From the NCBI RefSeq assembly GCF_030867095.1, contig NC_081824.1, positions 360,921,829 to 360,985,828 on the forward strand: 64,000 nucleotides of DNA, read 5' to 3'. Shown one piece after another: positions 22,247 through 33,720 of this stretch. This DNA comes from Alligator mississippiensis (taxonomy: Eukaryota; Chordata; Crocodylia; Alligatoridae). The first letter of the stretch is position 1, and each line of letters begins with the position of its first letter. Under the pieces are notes generated by a model that did not search any database, was not told where the DNA came from, and saw only the letters and a list, made by a program, of their open reading frames with translations. The position numbers and the translations under genes are program-made.

Positions 22247-22892
22247 TTCAAATATTCAGATATTTTATTTTCAGATATTTCAGTATATAAAAAGTCTGTC
22301 TTGACATATGTTGTGCCTCAGAGACATAGAAAACCAACATTTGAGAAACAGACACACCAATAGATATCTTCTGAGTGTAATCCTGGACAACTATTCCTTG
22401 TTCTAGACCATCATTCAATCAACACAGTGTAAGGAAGAGCAGATGGTGCTAGGAGTGAAGACACGGAAATACCTGGTAAACTGAAAGAAAATAAATTAAA
22501 AAAAAACCCCACAACTTAATTACCTGCATCTACAAGTGTCCAGGTGGCACAGGATAGATGTGGCAGCACATGCAAATCAGAAACTGAATCTGCAGTACTG
22601 TGGCATGCCCAGGGATAAGGAAGTATGCCAGTTCTCTAGGACCATAATGTACTAGGCTAAGCAAAATTCAGAACACTATTTGTCTTCCTCCCAAATTAGG
22701 GCAAAAAGTTAAACATCAATATATTTTAGCAGTTACAGAAGTGTTGAAACAGTATTTTGACATTTTAAAATCAAAACAAAACACTGACAGGCTCCAGACT
22801 TGACATATTTATTTTTGCAAATCAGTTCAGTGTGAAACTGTATTATTCCCCTAGTAACATAACCTCATAGGATTTGTGTTTTGGGGAACTTT

Positions 22893-23371
22893 GGGCACAT
22901 CTACATGTTGCCCTATGGCGACACTATTACACCGTGCTTTTGTGCACAGTTACTTTTAGCAGTTACTTTGCCATAGTGGCATGCTACAGCAGGGGAGTGC
23001 ACCACTGCAGCAAAGTAGCTGCTGGTCACATGTGGACAGCCATGGATACTATGTAACCCTAGTGAATCACTACAGAGACACAGCATCACATATAGACATG
23101 CCCTTTATGTCCCAGTGAGTGCATCTAAATGTGATGCTATGTTGCCGTAACAATGCACTACAGTGGCATAGCATCTGCAGGCATCTACATGTGACTAGCA
23201 GCTACTTTGCCATAGCAATGCACTCCCCTGATATAGCGCGTCACTATGGCAAATTAGCTGCTAAAAATAACCATACACGCGTACGGTGCAGTGCAGGCTG
23301 TTACTCCAAAATGACGTACTAAATCATGGCACAGTAACAACATCACCATAGCAAGACACGTAGATGCGCCC
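22893..23371. mobile_element. Harbinger-like MITE
   Basis: The termini GGGCACATCTACATGT and, on the complement, GGGCGCATCTACGTGT form a 16-bp inverted repeat with two differences. Longer imperfect inverted arms follow, rich in GTTACTTTTAGCAG and its complement. No clear 3-bp duplication remains. It belongs to the family at 12449 and 36540. Confidence 0.7.
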
Positions 23372-23997
23372 AGTTTGTCTTCTGCATCTGGCCCCCATCA
23401 TCCACCTAGAGTCATCTCACCTAAGTTAGCTAGAAATTATGGCATGAGGTGATCTCCTTGGGAGGCCAAACAATTGAAAGAATCTAAACTGCACCTCCCA
23501 TAAAAGCAACAGGCTGACAAGGAAGCACAATGTAATGTTTTGTTCAACTGTTTTTAAACAATTTTTTAAAGAAACAATTTTAATACAAGTTGCAATGACT
23601 CATGGTAAAATGTTTTGCACATATCCCTTGAATATGACTGTGGTAAAGGACAGAAATACCCAATCACCTGTAAGAAAACACTTTTCACTCCATTTCTGAC
23701 CTCATAGCACCTGTACTCAAAGGAAAACTATAAAGCACTTTCAGAAGTTGGGGTCTAGATGTTACTGGACACTCAACAGCATGAACCAAACATGGACAAT
23801 GATTCCAAGGCTCGTTATAATTTCAGTTATGTCACTATTATCCTCTTTATGCAAGAACTAAATACTGTTTCCTTTTGTATGGTCCTGCTCTTCTCCACAA
23901 TTAGGTTATTTAATCAGTTGCACTCCTCTTGGTCTGAAGCTACTTCTGATCACATTTCTTGGCTTCTAACTTAAAGAAGTCCTCCATTCCTTTAAAT

Positions 23998-24359
23998 CAG
24001 GGATCAACAACCTTTTAGAGCTACTTGTGACCTGGCCACTGCCACAGGCTTTTTATCCCCATTGCTGCTGAGGGTCTCCATAGCACCCAAACCACCTGCT
24101 GCCACCTCTGCCATATGTGCCTCTGACTCCCATCTCTAATACCAATAGGGACAGATTCATTCAGTTCTTTTCCTGGGGTGCAGGCAGTGGAGAGAATGCA
24201 GGGAGGGCTGCAGAGGGGATCACTGGCACAGTACAGGGTTGAGAAGATAGATGCACAAGAGCGAGCTCTGTGCTATTGATCTCCTGTGCCTACATGGGCT
24301 GGGTCCAACACACTTCATGGGCCAAATCTAGCCCACAGCCTCTAGGCAACCAAGCCTTG
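23998..24359. mobile_element. hAT-like MITE, eroded
   Basis: The left end CAGGGATCAACAACCTTTTAG is a typical hAT terminus. The complement of the right end reads CAAGGCTTGGTTGCC. Just inside it a 'gggccaaatctagccca' motif recalls the relatives at 49124 and 53428. No convincing 8-bp duplication was found. Confidence 0.5.
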
Positions 24360-24778
24360 TTCACATTACTTTTGTTATTTCTATATGAAGTTAAACACGA
24401 AGTAATATTATATCTGATATTTGACTTAGGATGTACCTGCTTCTCTGACATGTAAAGAAGGGGACCCTGTGCCCAAGTTGTCTAACATCTATTCTAACTA
24501 AATTAAAGGTGGTCCAATATAAGATATCACCCAAAAACCTAAAGCTTCTCGCATATTTCCTGGACCATCACAGCTGCAAAAACACTCTAGCCCTACTACT
24601 AATACAATGGAAAACAGTCTCAAAGCCACCACCATGGCATACCCCATTGCTGTGCCTGCTGCTGTTCAAAACTGTTATTTGTAAGAAATTGGTCCCTTGT
24701 CTGGTTGTAGCAGGGGGTTGCAATATTTATACTGTGTTCATTTCTCTAATATCGCTGGGCACAGTTGGGCTTATAGGC

Positions 24779-25834
24779 TAGGGACAGAAGTTACAAATAA
24801 GCCAGTTTAAGTGATTGGAAACTGGTTTAAACCTATAACAGAATAGAAGTTCAGTGCATATACTTCCAAAATTCAGTGCATATACTTCCAGTGCACCACT
24901 TCCAAAATTGCCAAACCCAGTTTAAGATAAACCAGGTTGGAAGTAGTATCAGACTTAACTGATTTAGGTTAAACTGGTTTATGGAACTTCTGTCCTAGAT
25001 ACCCTTCCAGCTCAAGTTAACTCTTAGTCCACCCAGCATCCCAGAATGCTTTACAGCCCTTGGCTGTGCTATCTTCCCCAGCAGAGCTGGGCTGTTCCTG
25101 CCCCTAACCGTCACAGAGCTGAGGAACTAAAGCCTCTGCTTCCTAGCCCACTTCCTGCCTGTGCCTGTCAGCCTGGTGGGACCAGAGGGCAGGGGAATGG
25201 GTCCCCAGCCCCCCCCCCCATCTGTAGACCACAAGTGGAGGGAAAGTCCTGATGATGGGGGATTTTTGCCCTTCCCCCCTGCAGCACAGTGAGCCAGTCT
25301 GGGATCAGCTGAGGCACCCTGCCTGGCACTGGCTCCCCCTTCTGGCTTCTGCCTGGCAGGGGGGAAACCCCCACCAAAGGGCTTTTCCCCCACTACAATC
25401 CTGAGCCAGACTAGGATCGCCCCAGCCCCACCCCCTCCTATACCATCTGGTTGGGGAAGGGCTGGAACTGAAGCTGTCCCATCCCAGATCTGGGCTGCAG
25501 ACGGGGGCAACCCCCCCCCCCTCAGTGGGGCCTTTCCCCCCAACACTTGACAGACCCCAGCTGTAGGGTCTAGTGGGGGCTGGGGAGAGATAGCCTGCTG
25601 GTTCTCCTCTTCCTGACTAGGGACAGACATTACACATAAACCAGTTTAAATGATCAGAAACTGGTTTAAACCTGTAACAGAAAACATAACCTGTTCAGTG
25701 CACATAAACCAGTCTGAGAATGGCTGAAAGCAGTTTGAGATAAACCTGATTGAATGTAGTATCAGACTTAACTGATTTGGCTCAAACTGCTTTAAGCAAT
25801 GTCTGTCCCAGACCCCTTGCTGGTTTAAGGTAAA
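24779..25834. mobile_element. Foldback element locus of the TAGGGACAG family (pair 1)
   Basis: Two modules of about 220 bp (24779-25000 and 25618-25834) each begin TAGGGACAGA and end with its complement, with AAACTGGTTTA-type internal inverted repeats. Both are followed by related sequence containing CCCAGCATCCC. A GC-rich spacer of about 600 bp with several C runs lies between them. The pair at 60024-60938 has the same design. No transposase was seen and no target duplication was identified, so the superfamily is undetermined. Confidence 0.6.
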
Positions 25835-26059
25835 CCGGACAACCCCAGCATCCCGGCACATTCTCTGGGCTCAGCAGGGCTCTCTCCTGCACAGCAGATG
25901 GGGGCATGTGTCCAGCAGCCAATCAGGCCTGGATTGCTGATGCACTGGGTTCAGCAGCCTTAGGCAGTGTGGCCATGAGAGATGGTGCACATGAGTGCTC
26001 CCAGGCACCTGGCTGAAGCCAGTACAGGCTTCTGCATGTCTTGGCCACCCAAACACTGA

Positions 26060-27805
26060 ATGTCAGTTCAGTTTCTTTTCAGTTAAATCTATGCAGCTTA
26101 GAAGATTGAACCAATTTTGCATCAGGCTTTTTGAACCTCTGTACTTTTCCATATAGAGTAGAATAGGAAGTTAACTGTATTTAAAAGGAGAAAGAAGATG
26201 GAATGGCAGATGGGGTGAAAGGAGGTGAGGATTTGAATTATGGATGGTGACTGCACTTTACTGTCTTGGGTTTTGTTTGTTTTTTTCTTTTTCCTGGAGC
26301 AGGGCAGACAGGAAGATGGGTGGACCTAGGCCTAAGTTGTTTGTGGAAGTTCCATGGATAGTAACTTTGAAGTAACAATCCATACATTTTGTAGATATGG
26401 ATTATTTTGTGGATTATCCTTAATAAAATGATGTTGTATCTACCGGTGAAGAAGCAGAGCTAATATTAGAAAACAACAGAGCTTACACTAAGTTCTTTCA
26501 GGTCACCATGACTATTGAAGATTTTTTGGCTGTCACTGGGAAGTGCTTTTTCAGTGATGCTTTTGTAATTGAAGTGCTTCCACTGCTATAGAAAAAAGTT
26601 GTTTCTTTTGTGCATGCTTGCTGTGCTGATGTGAAGGGATTTCAGCTTAGGTTTCAGGGATGAATCACGTAAGAAGTAGCAGATGGTGTTAGGAATGGAG
26701 TGAGGACATAAAGACACCAAGGGAGCTGGAAGAAAACAGCATAACAAGTTGCTTTGTAAACCTTACCTAAAGATGATTCCCACAGTTCAAAATGGGGTTG
26801 TAGTTGCTCCTGTTCTTTTCAGTTACTTTTCTAAAAAAAAGATATAATGATAATCAGTTAAGTATGCATTAAAAATGCTGCAGCAAAACTGGGGAAAAAC
26901 AAAAATATTGTGTACATATACACACCACTGCTCTGTCAAGGTATTTATTTGGCTGCCATTTCTGTGATTGTCATACATAATATTTCGCTACAATTTGGAA
27001 GCATTATTATACCAGTTTAGAAAAGTGAGACACTTGGATGCTAAGATAGAGTAATTGATTTACCTAAAGCTACCCAGGGATTCTCTATCCCATGCTAAAA
27101 GCAAACACAGGTCTCCAGAGTCCCACAACAGCATTATAATTTTGCTGCATCATTCCTATTTCATGCACACAATGTCATCTCCTACCACCCTTCCTTTTAG
27201 ATTTGCCTGTTTATCAATAGAGACATTGAAGCGGAGACTCACTAAACAACAATGAACTTTATTGTGGGGCAATAAGCAACCTCTGCAGACCCTTTTCCCA
27301 GCTCTAACTAACTGTTCTGTAACTGGGGGGCTAGCTCTCAATTACATTCTCCCTTCATCTCCTCTTAGGGACCCTCTCTAAATTATAACTTCTATCACCA
27401 CACTTCTATTTTCTGTACTTAGATAGGAACAGTTGGTTAGGACCAGTCCATGTCCACTTCTTCTTGGAAGCTCTATGGAAGCACTTGTAGATCCCAATGA
27501 CTGTGTCTCAGCATATCCCAGTGATCTGTTCAGACCACATAAGAGCACAGATACACTAAAGCTTAGCTAGTGCCCCCTGATCCCATGTATTTGAGATGTA
27601 ATTACTGAGATTCATCCTATCATCAGATTTTAGTACCGGGAGTTCCCAGGATCTTGTATCTAAGTTTCCTTTGTCCCTTTCACAGTGTCATTATCCTGAA
27701 ATTTTAATAAATTGTCACATATTAGCAAGCTAGAACATATATGTAAATGTATTAATAGCTGTGCTGGTGACCAGAAATTTGCCAGGGGTGAACCTCAGTA
27801 AGCCA
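26060..27805. other. Noncoding stretch
   Basis: No open frame of interest and no recognised repeat. Confidence 0.4.
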
Positions 27806-27809
27806 ATAA

Positions 27810-27945
27810 GAAATCAAAACTCATGGCAGAGGTGATATCTTTTATTAGACCAACTAGAATTTTGCAAAACAAAAAATCTTTATTTGAAAGCTTTTGGGAA
27901 CAGGTACTCTTCATCAGGCATAAGGGATAAGCCAATAATACTTTC
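27810..27945 (-). repeat. Interspersed repeat with conserved tail, copy 2
   Basis: Complement of the motif string at 21690-21880, including TTGGTCTAATAAAAGATATC and AAAGCTTTCAAATAAAG. It lies immediately left of the hAT element at 27987. Confidence 0.65.
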
Positions 27946-27986
27946 AGAAAATCATCTGGTCTGTGTATTGAGCCATAGGTTTGTAT

Positions 27987-28881
27987 CAGGGCTGTGCGAA
28001 ACAGCACCATTTTGTTTTGACTTATGTTTCACCGTTTTGAAGGGACAGTGTTTCATTTCATCATTTCATTTCATTTCAAAGCACTGTTCTGTTTCATTTT
28101 GTCAAAACTGTTTCGCTGTTTTGACACGTTTTGACATTTCGCCCATAGGCTGTAATGGGGGATCACAAAAATGCCTAAACATTGTCATTTCCTGCCTGAT
28201 TCAGATGCAAATTACAGGGATGGTAGCCCATTTTGAGGGCACAAAGTCCACCAAGTTTCAAAGAGATAGATGCAGAGGTTTCTGGGAAACTGCACCTCAA
28301 ACTGTACAAAGCAAAACTCATGACACTTGCCTGCAGCAGCAGCCTCCTCTCATCCCATGTGTGACTCTGGGGTCCCACACCTCCAGGAGGGCTGCAGGGC
28401 TGTGCCAGACTCCTTTCATGGGTGCAGGCCCCCAGATGTGTGTGCCAGATGATGACAAGAGGCTGCTGCTGCCACTTGAGGCTAGCGGCAGCAGCTATCT
28501 TCCCCAGCATTGGGCGCAGCCCACGCCCAGTGCCAATCCCAGATGGCAGCAGCAGCTTCCTCTCATCTAGCATGCAAATCCAGGTGCCTGCACCCCTGGG
28601 AGGAGTCCAGCACAGGCCTACAGCCCTCCCAGGGGTGCAGACCCCTGAATCTACGCACCAGATAAGAGGAGGCTGCCGCTGCCGCCGCCGCTGCCGCCGC
28701 CGCTGCCACATGGGACCGGTGCTCAAGCTAAGTAAGCCTGGCTTTGAAACTCAAAATGTTTCAAAATGTTTCAAGTGCACTTGTTTCATTTTGAAGCTGT
28801 TTCAAAGCCTTTTGTTTCATTTTGATTTTGCTGTTTTGAGCATCAAAACAGCAACACCCAGTGAAATTTTGCACAGCCCTA
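27987..28881. mobile_element. hAT MITE of the TAGGGCTGTG family, long form
   Basis: The ends are CAGGGCTGTGCGAAACAGC and the complement of GAAATTTTGCACAGCCCTA. Flanking octamers GTTTGTAT (27979-27986) and CTTTGTAT (28882-28889) differ at one base, supporting an 8-bp hAT duplication. Subterminal regions are rich in TTTCATTTTG and GTTTTGA words, as in the 376-bp copy at 42979. The 600-bp interior is unrelated GC-rich sequence with a GCC repeat. Long frames here on both strands (183-228 codons) are low-complexity artefacts. Confidence 0.8.
28674..28707. repeat. (GCC)n-type trinucleotide repeat
   Basis: Run of CTGCCGCTGCCGCCGCC-type units inside the hAT MITE. Confidence 0.85.
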
Positions 28882-28957
28882 CTTTGTATCTGACTGCTGA
28901 CACCATATAGTGTTCATCAGGCTCAATAAAGAGAGTCAAGCAAGAATGATAATACCT

Positions 28958-29267
28958 CAATGGCATACCAATGGGGGAGACAGAAGGGGGCCATGGCCTC
29001 TGGGCACTGGCCTGGGTTGGGGGGTGCCAGCTGGGCTGAGAGGCCCGCACATGTGGTGTGTGTCCCACCCTCCCGTCCGGTGGGTTGTATGGTACTTTAC
29101 CTGTTACAGCTGGAAATTCCAGCTACCGCCCCTCCTTTGGCATACTACAATGTCAATTTCCCTGCGAAAGTGCCATGGGGCAAGAGAGGGGGGCTCTGCA
29201 CCCTGCTCGGATCATCCCTGGATGGGGGTGACACAAATGCAAGCATTGGCCCCATGGTACACCACTG
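28958..29267. mobile_element. hAT-like MITE (CAGTGGTGTACC ends)
   Basis: The left end CAATGGCATACCAATGGGGG and the complement of the right end, CAGTGGTGTACCATGGGG, form imperfect inverted termini. Flanking octamers TAATACCT and CAAGAACT agree at five of eight positions, so the duplication is only suggestive. Confidence 0.5.
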
Positions 29268-29289
29268 CAAGAACTAAACTCTTATTGTA

Positions 29290-30002
29290 AACAAGCCTAT
29301 GAAATCCTTTTGTCTCTACTTAAACACTCCATAATTGAGGGAGCATCTCCCATTCACCAACTTCCTCAGTCTTCTGAGTTAAGGAGAATCTCTAAATTAT
29401 AACTTTAATCACCATATTCATCTCTATTGCTTTAGTTTATAGCATGTTGAAGGATGTTTTTGGTGTTCCAGCTATTGTGCCATGGCATAAAGCAGATAGA
29501 TTATTTACATAAAATCGATGGCATTAAGATACAGCTGTAATAAAAGCACTCACAAATTATAGCAACGGCTTTGTAATATGCCAAAATTTAGTAGTATAGT
29601 ATCTTATAACAATATTTGTGGTAATACAAAAGACTTTCCTGAAATATAAAGTTATTGAAAAGGTCTCTTGTAATCATTTTTACAGATTAAGCTATCAACT
29701 ACATTTAATTCTCATTATGAACAGGCAACAATTCAAAGATCATGTTCGTACATAAGTAATAGACAGTGATTTACTGAAAAATGTCACCAGTGGGAACTGC
29801 TTATTAATTCAAGAGTTTTCTATGTATCCAGCATTATCAAAACTGATAAATAGAAAGAGATAAAAACTAAAATACACTATGTCCTCATTGGGCTATAAAT
29901 ATGGGTAACACTGAACTCTTAAGCAACAACATGCTACATATTTTCTTTCTCTGCTTTAAAATATAATTACATTCAGACACTGTGAAGGGGAATGCTGTTA
30001 AC
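29290..30002. other. Noncoding stretch
   Basis: AT-rich, no feature recognised. Confidence 0.4.
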
Positions 30003-30990
30003 CAAAGAGCGCATTTAGCACAAATTCAGCTTGTGGTCTGCTGTAACCCCAAGGACCTTTTCTGCAGTACTGCAGCCTAGCTGTTCATTCCCCAGTCTGT
30101 ATTTGTGCATGTAATTATTCTTTCCCAAGTGCAGGACTTTGCACTTGTCCTTGTTGAATCTTATATGATTGATTGTGGATAATTTATCCGGCCTATCCAG
30201 GTCATTCTGGATCCTAGCCCTACTCCCCCGAGTATTTACCACTCCACACAATTTCGTGTCATCTGCAAATTTGCTAAGTGTGCATTTGATCCCATGATCT
30301 AAATCATTTAAGAAGATATTAATACCTGGGACCCAAAATAAACCCCTGGGAAACCTTACTTAATTCCTTGTCCCAACTAGACATTGAACCATTGATGGCT
30401 ACTCATTGAGCATGATGATCAGGGATCCTGCTTCTCTCTGATTTGAAAAAGAATCCCCAATTCTCAGGTAAAAAAGTAACCCCAAATCTACATCTATATA
30501 TTAGTGATGTTTCATTTAAATCATGGAAAAATGTGGATTTGGGGTTACTTTTTTTTACCCCAAAACTGGGGATTTTAAATCAGAGAAAACCAGGATCCAT
30601 GCTTATGTCTTTTGCCAGCTGCACTACAAATAATACCTTAGCCTACCTAAATTCCCCCCTGCATGCCCTTTTCTTGCACTTATACTCTTCCCTAGCACAA
30701 TGGCTAAGTTTCCACTTTTTATAGGATTCCTTTTTGAGTTTCAACTCATGGAAGAGATTGCTTTCTAGCCAGGCTGGTCTTCTGTTGCACTTCCCAGTCT
30801 CCAATCACTTCAGGATAACTTGCTCCTACACCTTTAAAAGGGTCTCCTAAAAGTAGAGACAAAGCTCCTGGACTCCTTTTCCCCTCAGACTTACCTCTCA
30901 GGTACTGCTGGGCAGTTCCCTGACTTTGTTGAAATCCAGTGTTCTTATTCTGAGTGAGGAAATTGTCCTACAACAAAAATATCTGGCCAA
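30003..30990 (-). mobile_element. CR1 LINE fragment (CR1-B) with internal deletion
   Basis: A minus-strand CR1. The segment at 30015-30251 translates to a reverse transcriptase piece (FNKDKCKVLHLG and YRLGNEQLG). A FADDTK box is intact at 30252-30269. After a small hAT MITE the sequence resumes at about 30609 in a region matching CR1-A 4850-5180, so roughly 800 bp of CR1 present in CR1-A is missing here. The 3' end is absent on the left. Confidence 0.75.
30420..30601. mobile_element. Short hAT MITE, relative of the 3031 element
   Basis: Starts CAGGGATCCTGCTTCTCTCTG and ends with the complement of CATGGATCCTGGTTTTCTCTG. Most of the 182 bp folds back on itself, including AAAGTAACCCCAAAT and ATTTGGGGTTACTTT. 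The flanking octamers do not match, in keeping with the neighbouring CR1 deletion having removed one side. Confidence 0.75.
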
Positions 30991-32095
30991 ATTCTGCTTA
31001 GACTTTATGAGTATGCACAGTGAAGAAGAAGCCAAGGAGAACTGTTTGCACTAGACTACAGACTTTACTGCAGGGATTCATAGCACAGCAGAAGAGCCAG
31101 AAGAGACAGTCTTGCCTATCTCTACTTTGCACCAGCCACTGAAACTGGACTGTTTGGGGGGGAGGGGAGGAATCACACCATCCACATGAACTATATAGCA
31201 GTTGGTGGTCCCCAGAGAGTTGGAAACTTTCTGCCTGATCTCACTGAGCCAGGACAAATGCACACTTCTCCCTTACCCAGGGCCTACATGGCACTTTTGT
31301 TCCCACTGTAGAAACTATACAGGTATTATGATTTATAAGTATACAGTAAAGTATTGGCTTCTTACTTTTGTTGCAGTTGGCTGAATCTAGAAAACATACA
31401 CTGTATGACAAATAGAAAAAAAACAGCCATCATAGTTAATGTGATTAATTACTATTGAATTCGGCTGCTTACTAGTAGCAGTAGTTTAGTAGTTATGGGT
31501 CAAAATATTGTCATCAGAATGCCCCTTATGAATATGATTAATGACATGAGGATGACATATTGGACCTTCACTTGCCCCTAACTTTACAACATTAAGCAGT
31601 TTTACACATATCCTCAAAATGATAGATACACTTAATCAGTAGTACTAGAAGTCTCATTAAGTTCTCATTAAACTTCTATACCCTATGTATAACCTTGAGA
31701 GGTACATTAGACACTAATGAGTATATTCTCCTCTCACTGTGACCACTACTCTTATTAAAGCACTCTGATACCAAGCCAATGAACAGACTGTAAACATCTA
31801 GGGATTCCTATTAATGGGATCACAATATAAGCATCAAGAGAATTTCATATGAAGAATAAAATTAATTCTAGTAGTTGCAAAGACCATTTAGATACAAAAG
31901 CAGAAATATCTGTCTGCACTGATAAAACACTGTCACTACAGTGTCATTATTATTTATTTGTATTGTTAAAAATATGTATTACAATAGCATCTATGAGTCC
32001 TAGTCATGGAAGAGGATGCCATTTTGCTAGATGTTTTACAGACACAGAACAAAGATATAGTCCATGCCACACACATCTACTTATTTAAGTAATCA
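30991..32095. other. Noncoding stretch
   Basis: No gene or repeat recognised. Confidence 0.4.
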
Positions 32096-32096
32096 T

Positions 32097-32416
32097 CATG
32101 GGTGACTGGAGCCTTCTGAGTAAAGGGGGGGCACTTGCCTCCCCAGCAGCCAGTCAATGACCAGGGGGGAGGGTTCCCCATGGCAGATCGTGCCAACCAG
32201 GAGGGACGAGCTTCCAGGCCAGTGCAATCAGCCACAGGGGGATTGTGGGGATCACTTCTCCTGGTGCCCCCACTCCCTGGCCAGCACTCTCAAGGGGGGC
32301 ACCAGTGCTCTCGCTTGTCCCCCCTCCCTGTTGCCTAAGCAGGGAAGTCAGGGGGTGCACTGGCATTCTCAGGGGTTGCACATGCACCCCTGTGCACCCC
32401 CTATGCGTCGCCACTG
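32097..32416. mobile_element. hAT-like MITE (CAGTGGCGAC end)
   Basis: The complement of the right end reads CAGTGGCGACGCATAGGGGG; the left end reads CATGGGTGACTGGAGCC and then a G run. Flanking octamers GTAATCAT (32089-32096) and GAAATGAT (32417-32424) agree at six of eight positions. The interior is GC-rich and non-coding. Confidence 0.6.
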
Positions 32417-32726
32417 GAAATGATGTTACAATAACCCTGAAAAACAGCTTTTCTGTTGACTGATTAACAGATTAAACATTACAAAGTTAATAAAATACCA
32501 CAGGCATGAGTGCTACATTCACCTTAGAGAGTGCATCACTGTAAATGCATCATAGAAACCAAAAAGAAGGTATGGCTAGAGTGGTCAACTGTCCTGTCCC
32601 CTACTCCAAAGCAGGATCAACTATACCCAAGCCATTCATAACAGATGCCTCTATAACTTGTTCTTAAAAGCATTCACTGATGCAGCCTCTCTAAAAAATC
32701 TGTTCCTGTGCTTAACTATCCTAATA

Positions 32727-33303
32727 CAGGCAGTCCGCACACTTACGACACAATTGGTTCCTGAAAATCACGTCTTAAGTCAAAACGTTGTAACTTGGAA
32801 CTGATTTTCCCATAGGAAAAATGTTATAGATGGGGGAATTGGTTCCTGAACCAAGGCCCAATACCCTATTTTCACCAAAAATAAGCCAGAATTTTGTACT
32901 CAATCAATTTGAGATGAGTAATATAGTTACATTAATGTATTTATATGGTAAATAGCAATCATATTGATTTGGAAGGACTTCTTTAAGGTGACTTTGCTGG
33001 ATGTTTTGAAGGGCTCTTGGTTGGACTTTTAGAAGGGTTCTTGGCTGGAGTCTTCTCAGGAATCCTGGCTGCAGGTTTTTCTGGAGTCTTGTCTGCTTTC
33101 TTAAAGAAAGTGTGCAAGGAAGTTTGGACAGATGTTCTCCAGGGAGATCAGTGACACAGCGAACTTGTTTACTGGTGTGGCATGGTGTCGAATCAAGCAT
33201 TGTAAAGTTGAAACTGACATCAGAAAGTTGAAAAAGGGTGTCAATTTATAAACATTGTAAGTGCAAAGCGTAACTTAAAATGTTATAAGTTGAGGACTGC
33301 CTG
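32727..33303. mobile_element. pogo/Tigger-like DNA element
   Basis: Begins CAGGCAGTCCGCACACTTACG and ends with the complement of CAGGCAGTCCTCAACTTATA. It is bounded on both sides by TA (32725-32726 and 33304-33305), the target of Tc1/mariner/pogo elements. Internal TTGGTTCCTGAA and TTTTCCCATAGG are typical of Tigger-like termini. At 577 bp it is an internally deleted, non-autonomous copy, yet it keeps a transposase-like tail at 32983-33147. It inserted into CR1-C. Confidence 0.8.
32983..33147 (-). pseudogene. Transposase C-terminal tail with PCNA-interaction (PIP) box
   Basis: A minus-strand frame runs 54 codons after an upstream stop (33148-33150) to a stop at 32983-32985. It contains QTSLHTFF (33126-33103), a full match to the PIP-box consensus Q-x-x-(I/L/M)-x-x-aromatic-aromatic. 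This is followed by KKADKTPEKP and a tail of repeated Lys/Pro/Ser/Thr units such as TPAKNPSKSP, ending KSP-stop. PIP boxes bind PCNA, and a PIP box at the C-terminus of Drosophila pogo transposase has been reported. The position inside a pogo/Tigger-like element, just before a stop, fits a leftover transposase C-terminus. The catalytic domain is deleted. The protein identity is inferred from context. Confidence 0.6.
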
Positions 33304-33720
33304 TAGTTAGAAAGGTTTTGTTAATGTCCAACCTAAATCTTCTTTACTCCAATTTAAGCCCATTACTTTTTGTCCTATCCCCATGATAGGATATAGACAT
33401 GACTTTACATTCCTTTACACCGCCTTTATCAAGGTACAAATCTTTTGTATATTAATTGGTTTACATCTTCCTCCAGTTGTCTCTTTTTTTAAAGAAACAA
33501 GCCCAATTATCAGTTTCTCCTTAAGTTATCTTTTCTAGACCTTGTCATTTTTGTTGCTGTCCTCCAGAGTGCATGTAACTGGCACACATCTTTCCTGAAG
33601 GGAGGTACTTAAAATTGGACATATTCATACAACTGAAGCATTACAAATACTAAATAGACTGGAAGGAAAACTTCACATTTCTTACATCCAAGATTCCTAT
33701 TAGAAATAGCAGCTGTTAAA

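Larger units (their letters stand above)
32588..33720 (-). mobile_element. Old CR1 3' fragment (CR1-C) interrupted by a Tigger-like element
   Basis: Sequence at 32590-32724 and from 33304 onward (GTTAGAAAGG, then TGTCCAACCTAAATC) matches the CR1 C-terminal and 3' UTR region in reverse orientation. Removing 32727-33303 and one TA joins the two halves in the expected CR1 order. No frame survives. Confidence 0.65.

Noticed and set aside
28175-28910. Overlapping frames of 162-228 codons on both strands
   Set aside because: They lie wholly or partly inside the hAT MITE at 27987-28881 and owe their length to GC-rich, GCC/CAG-repeat composition.
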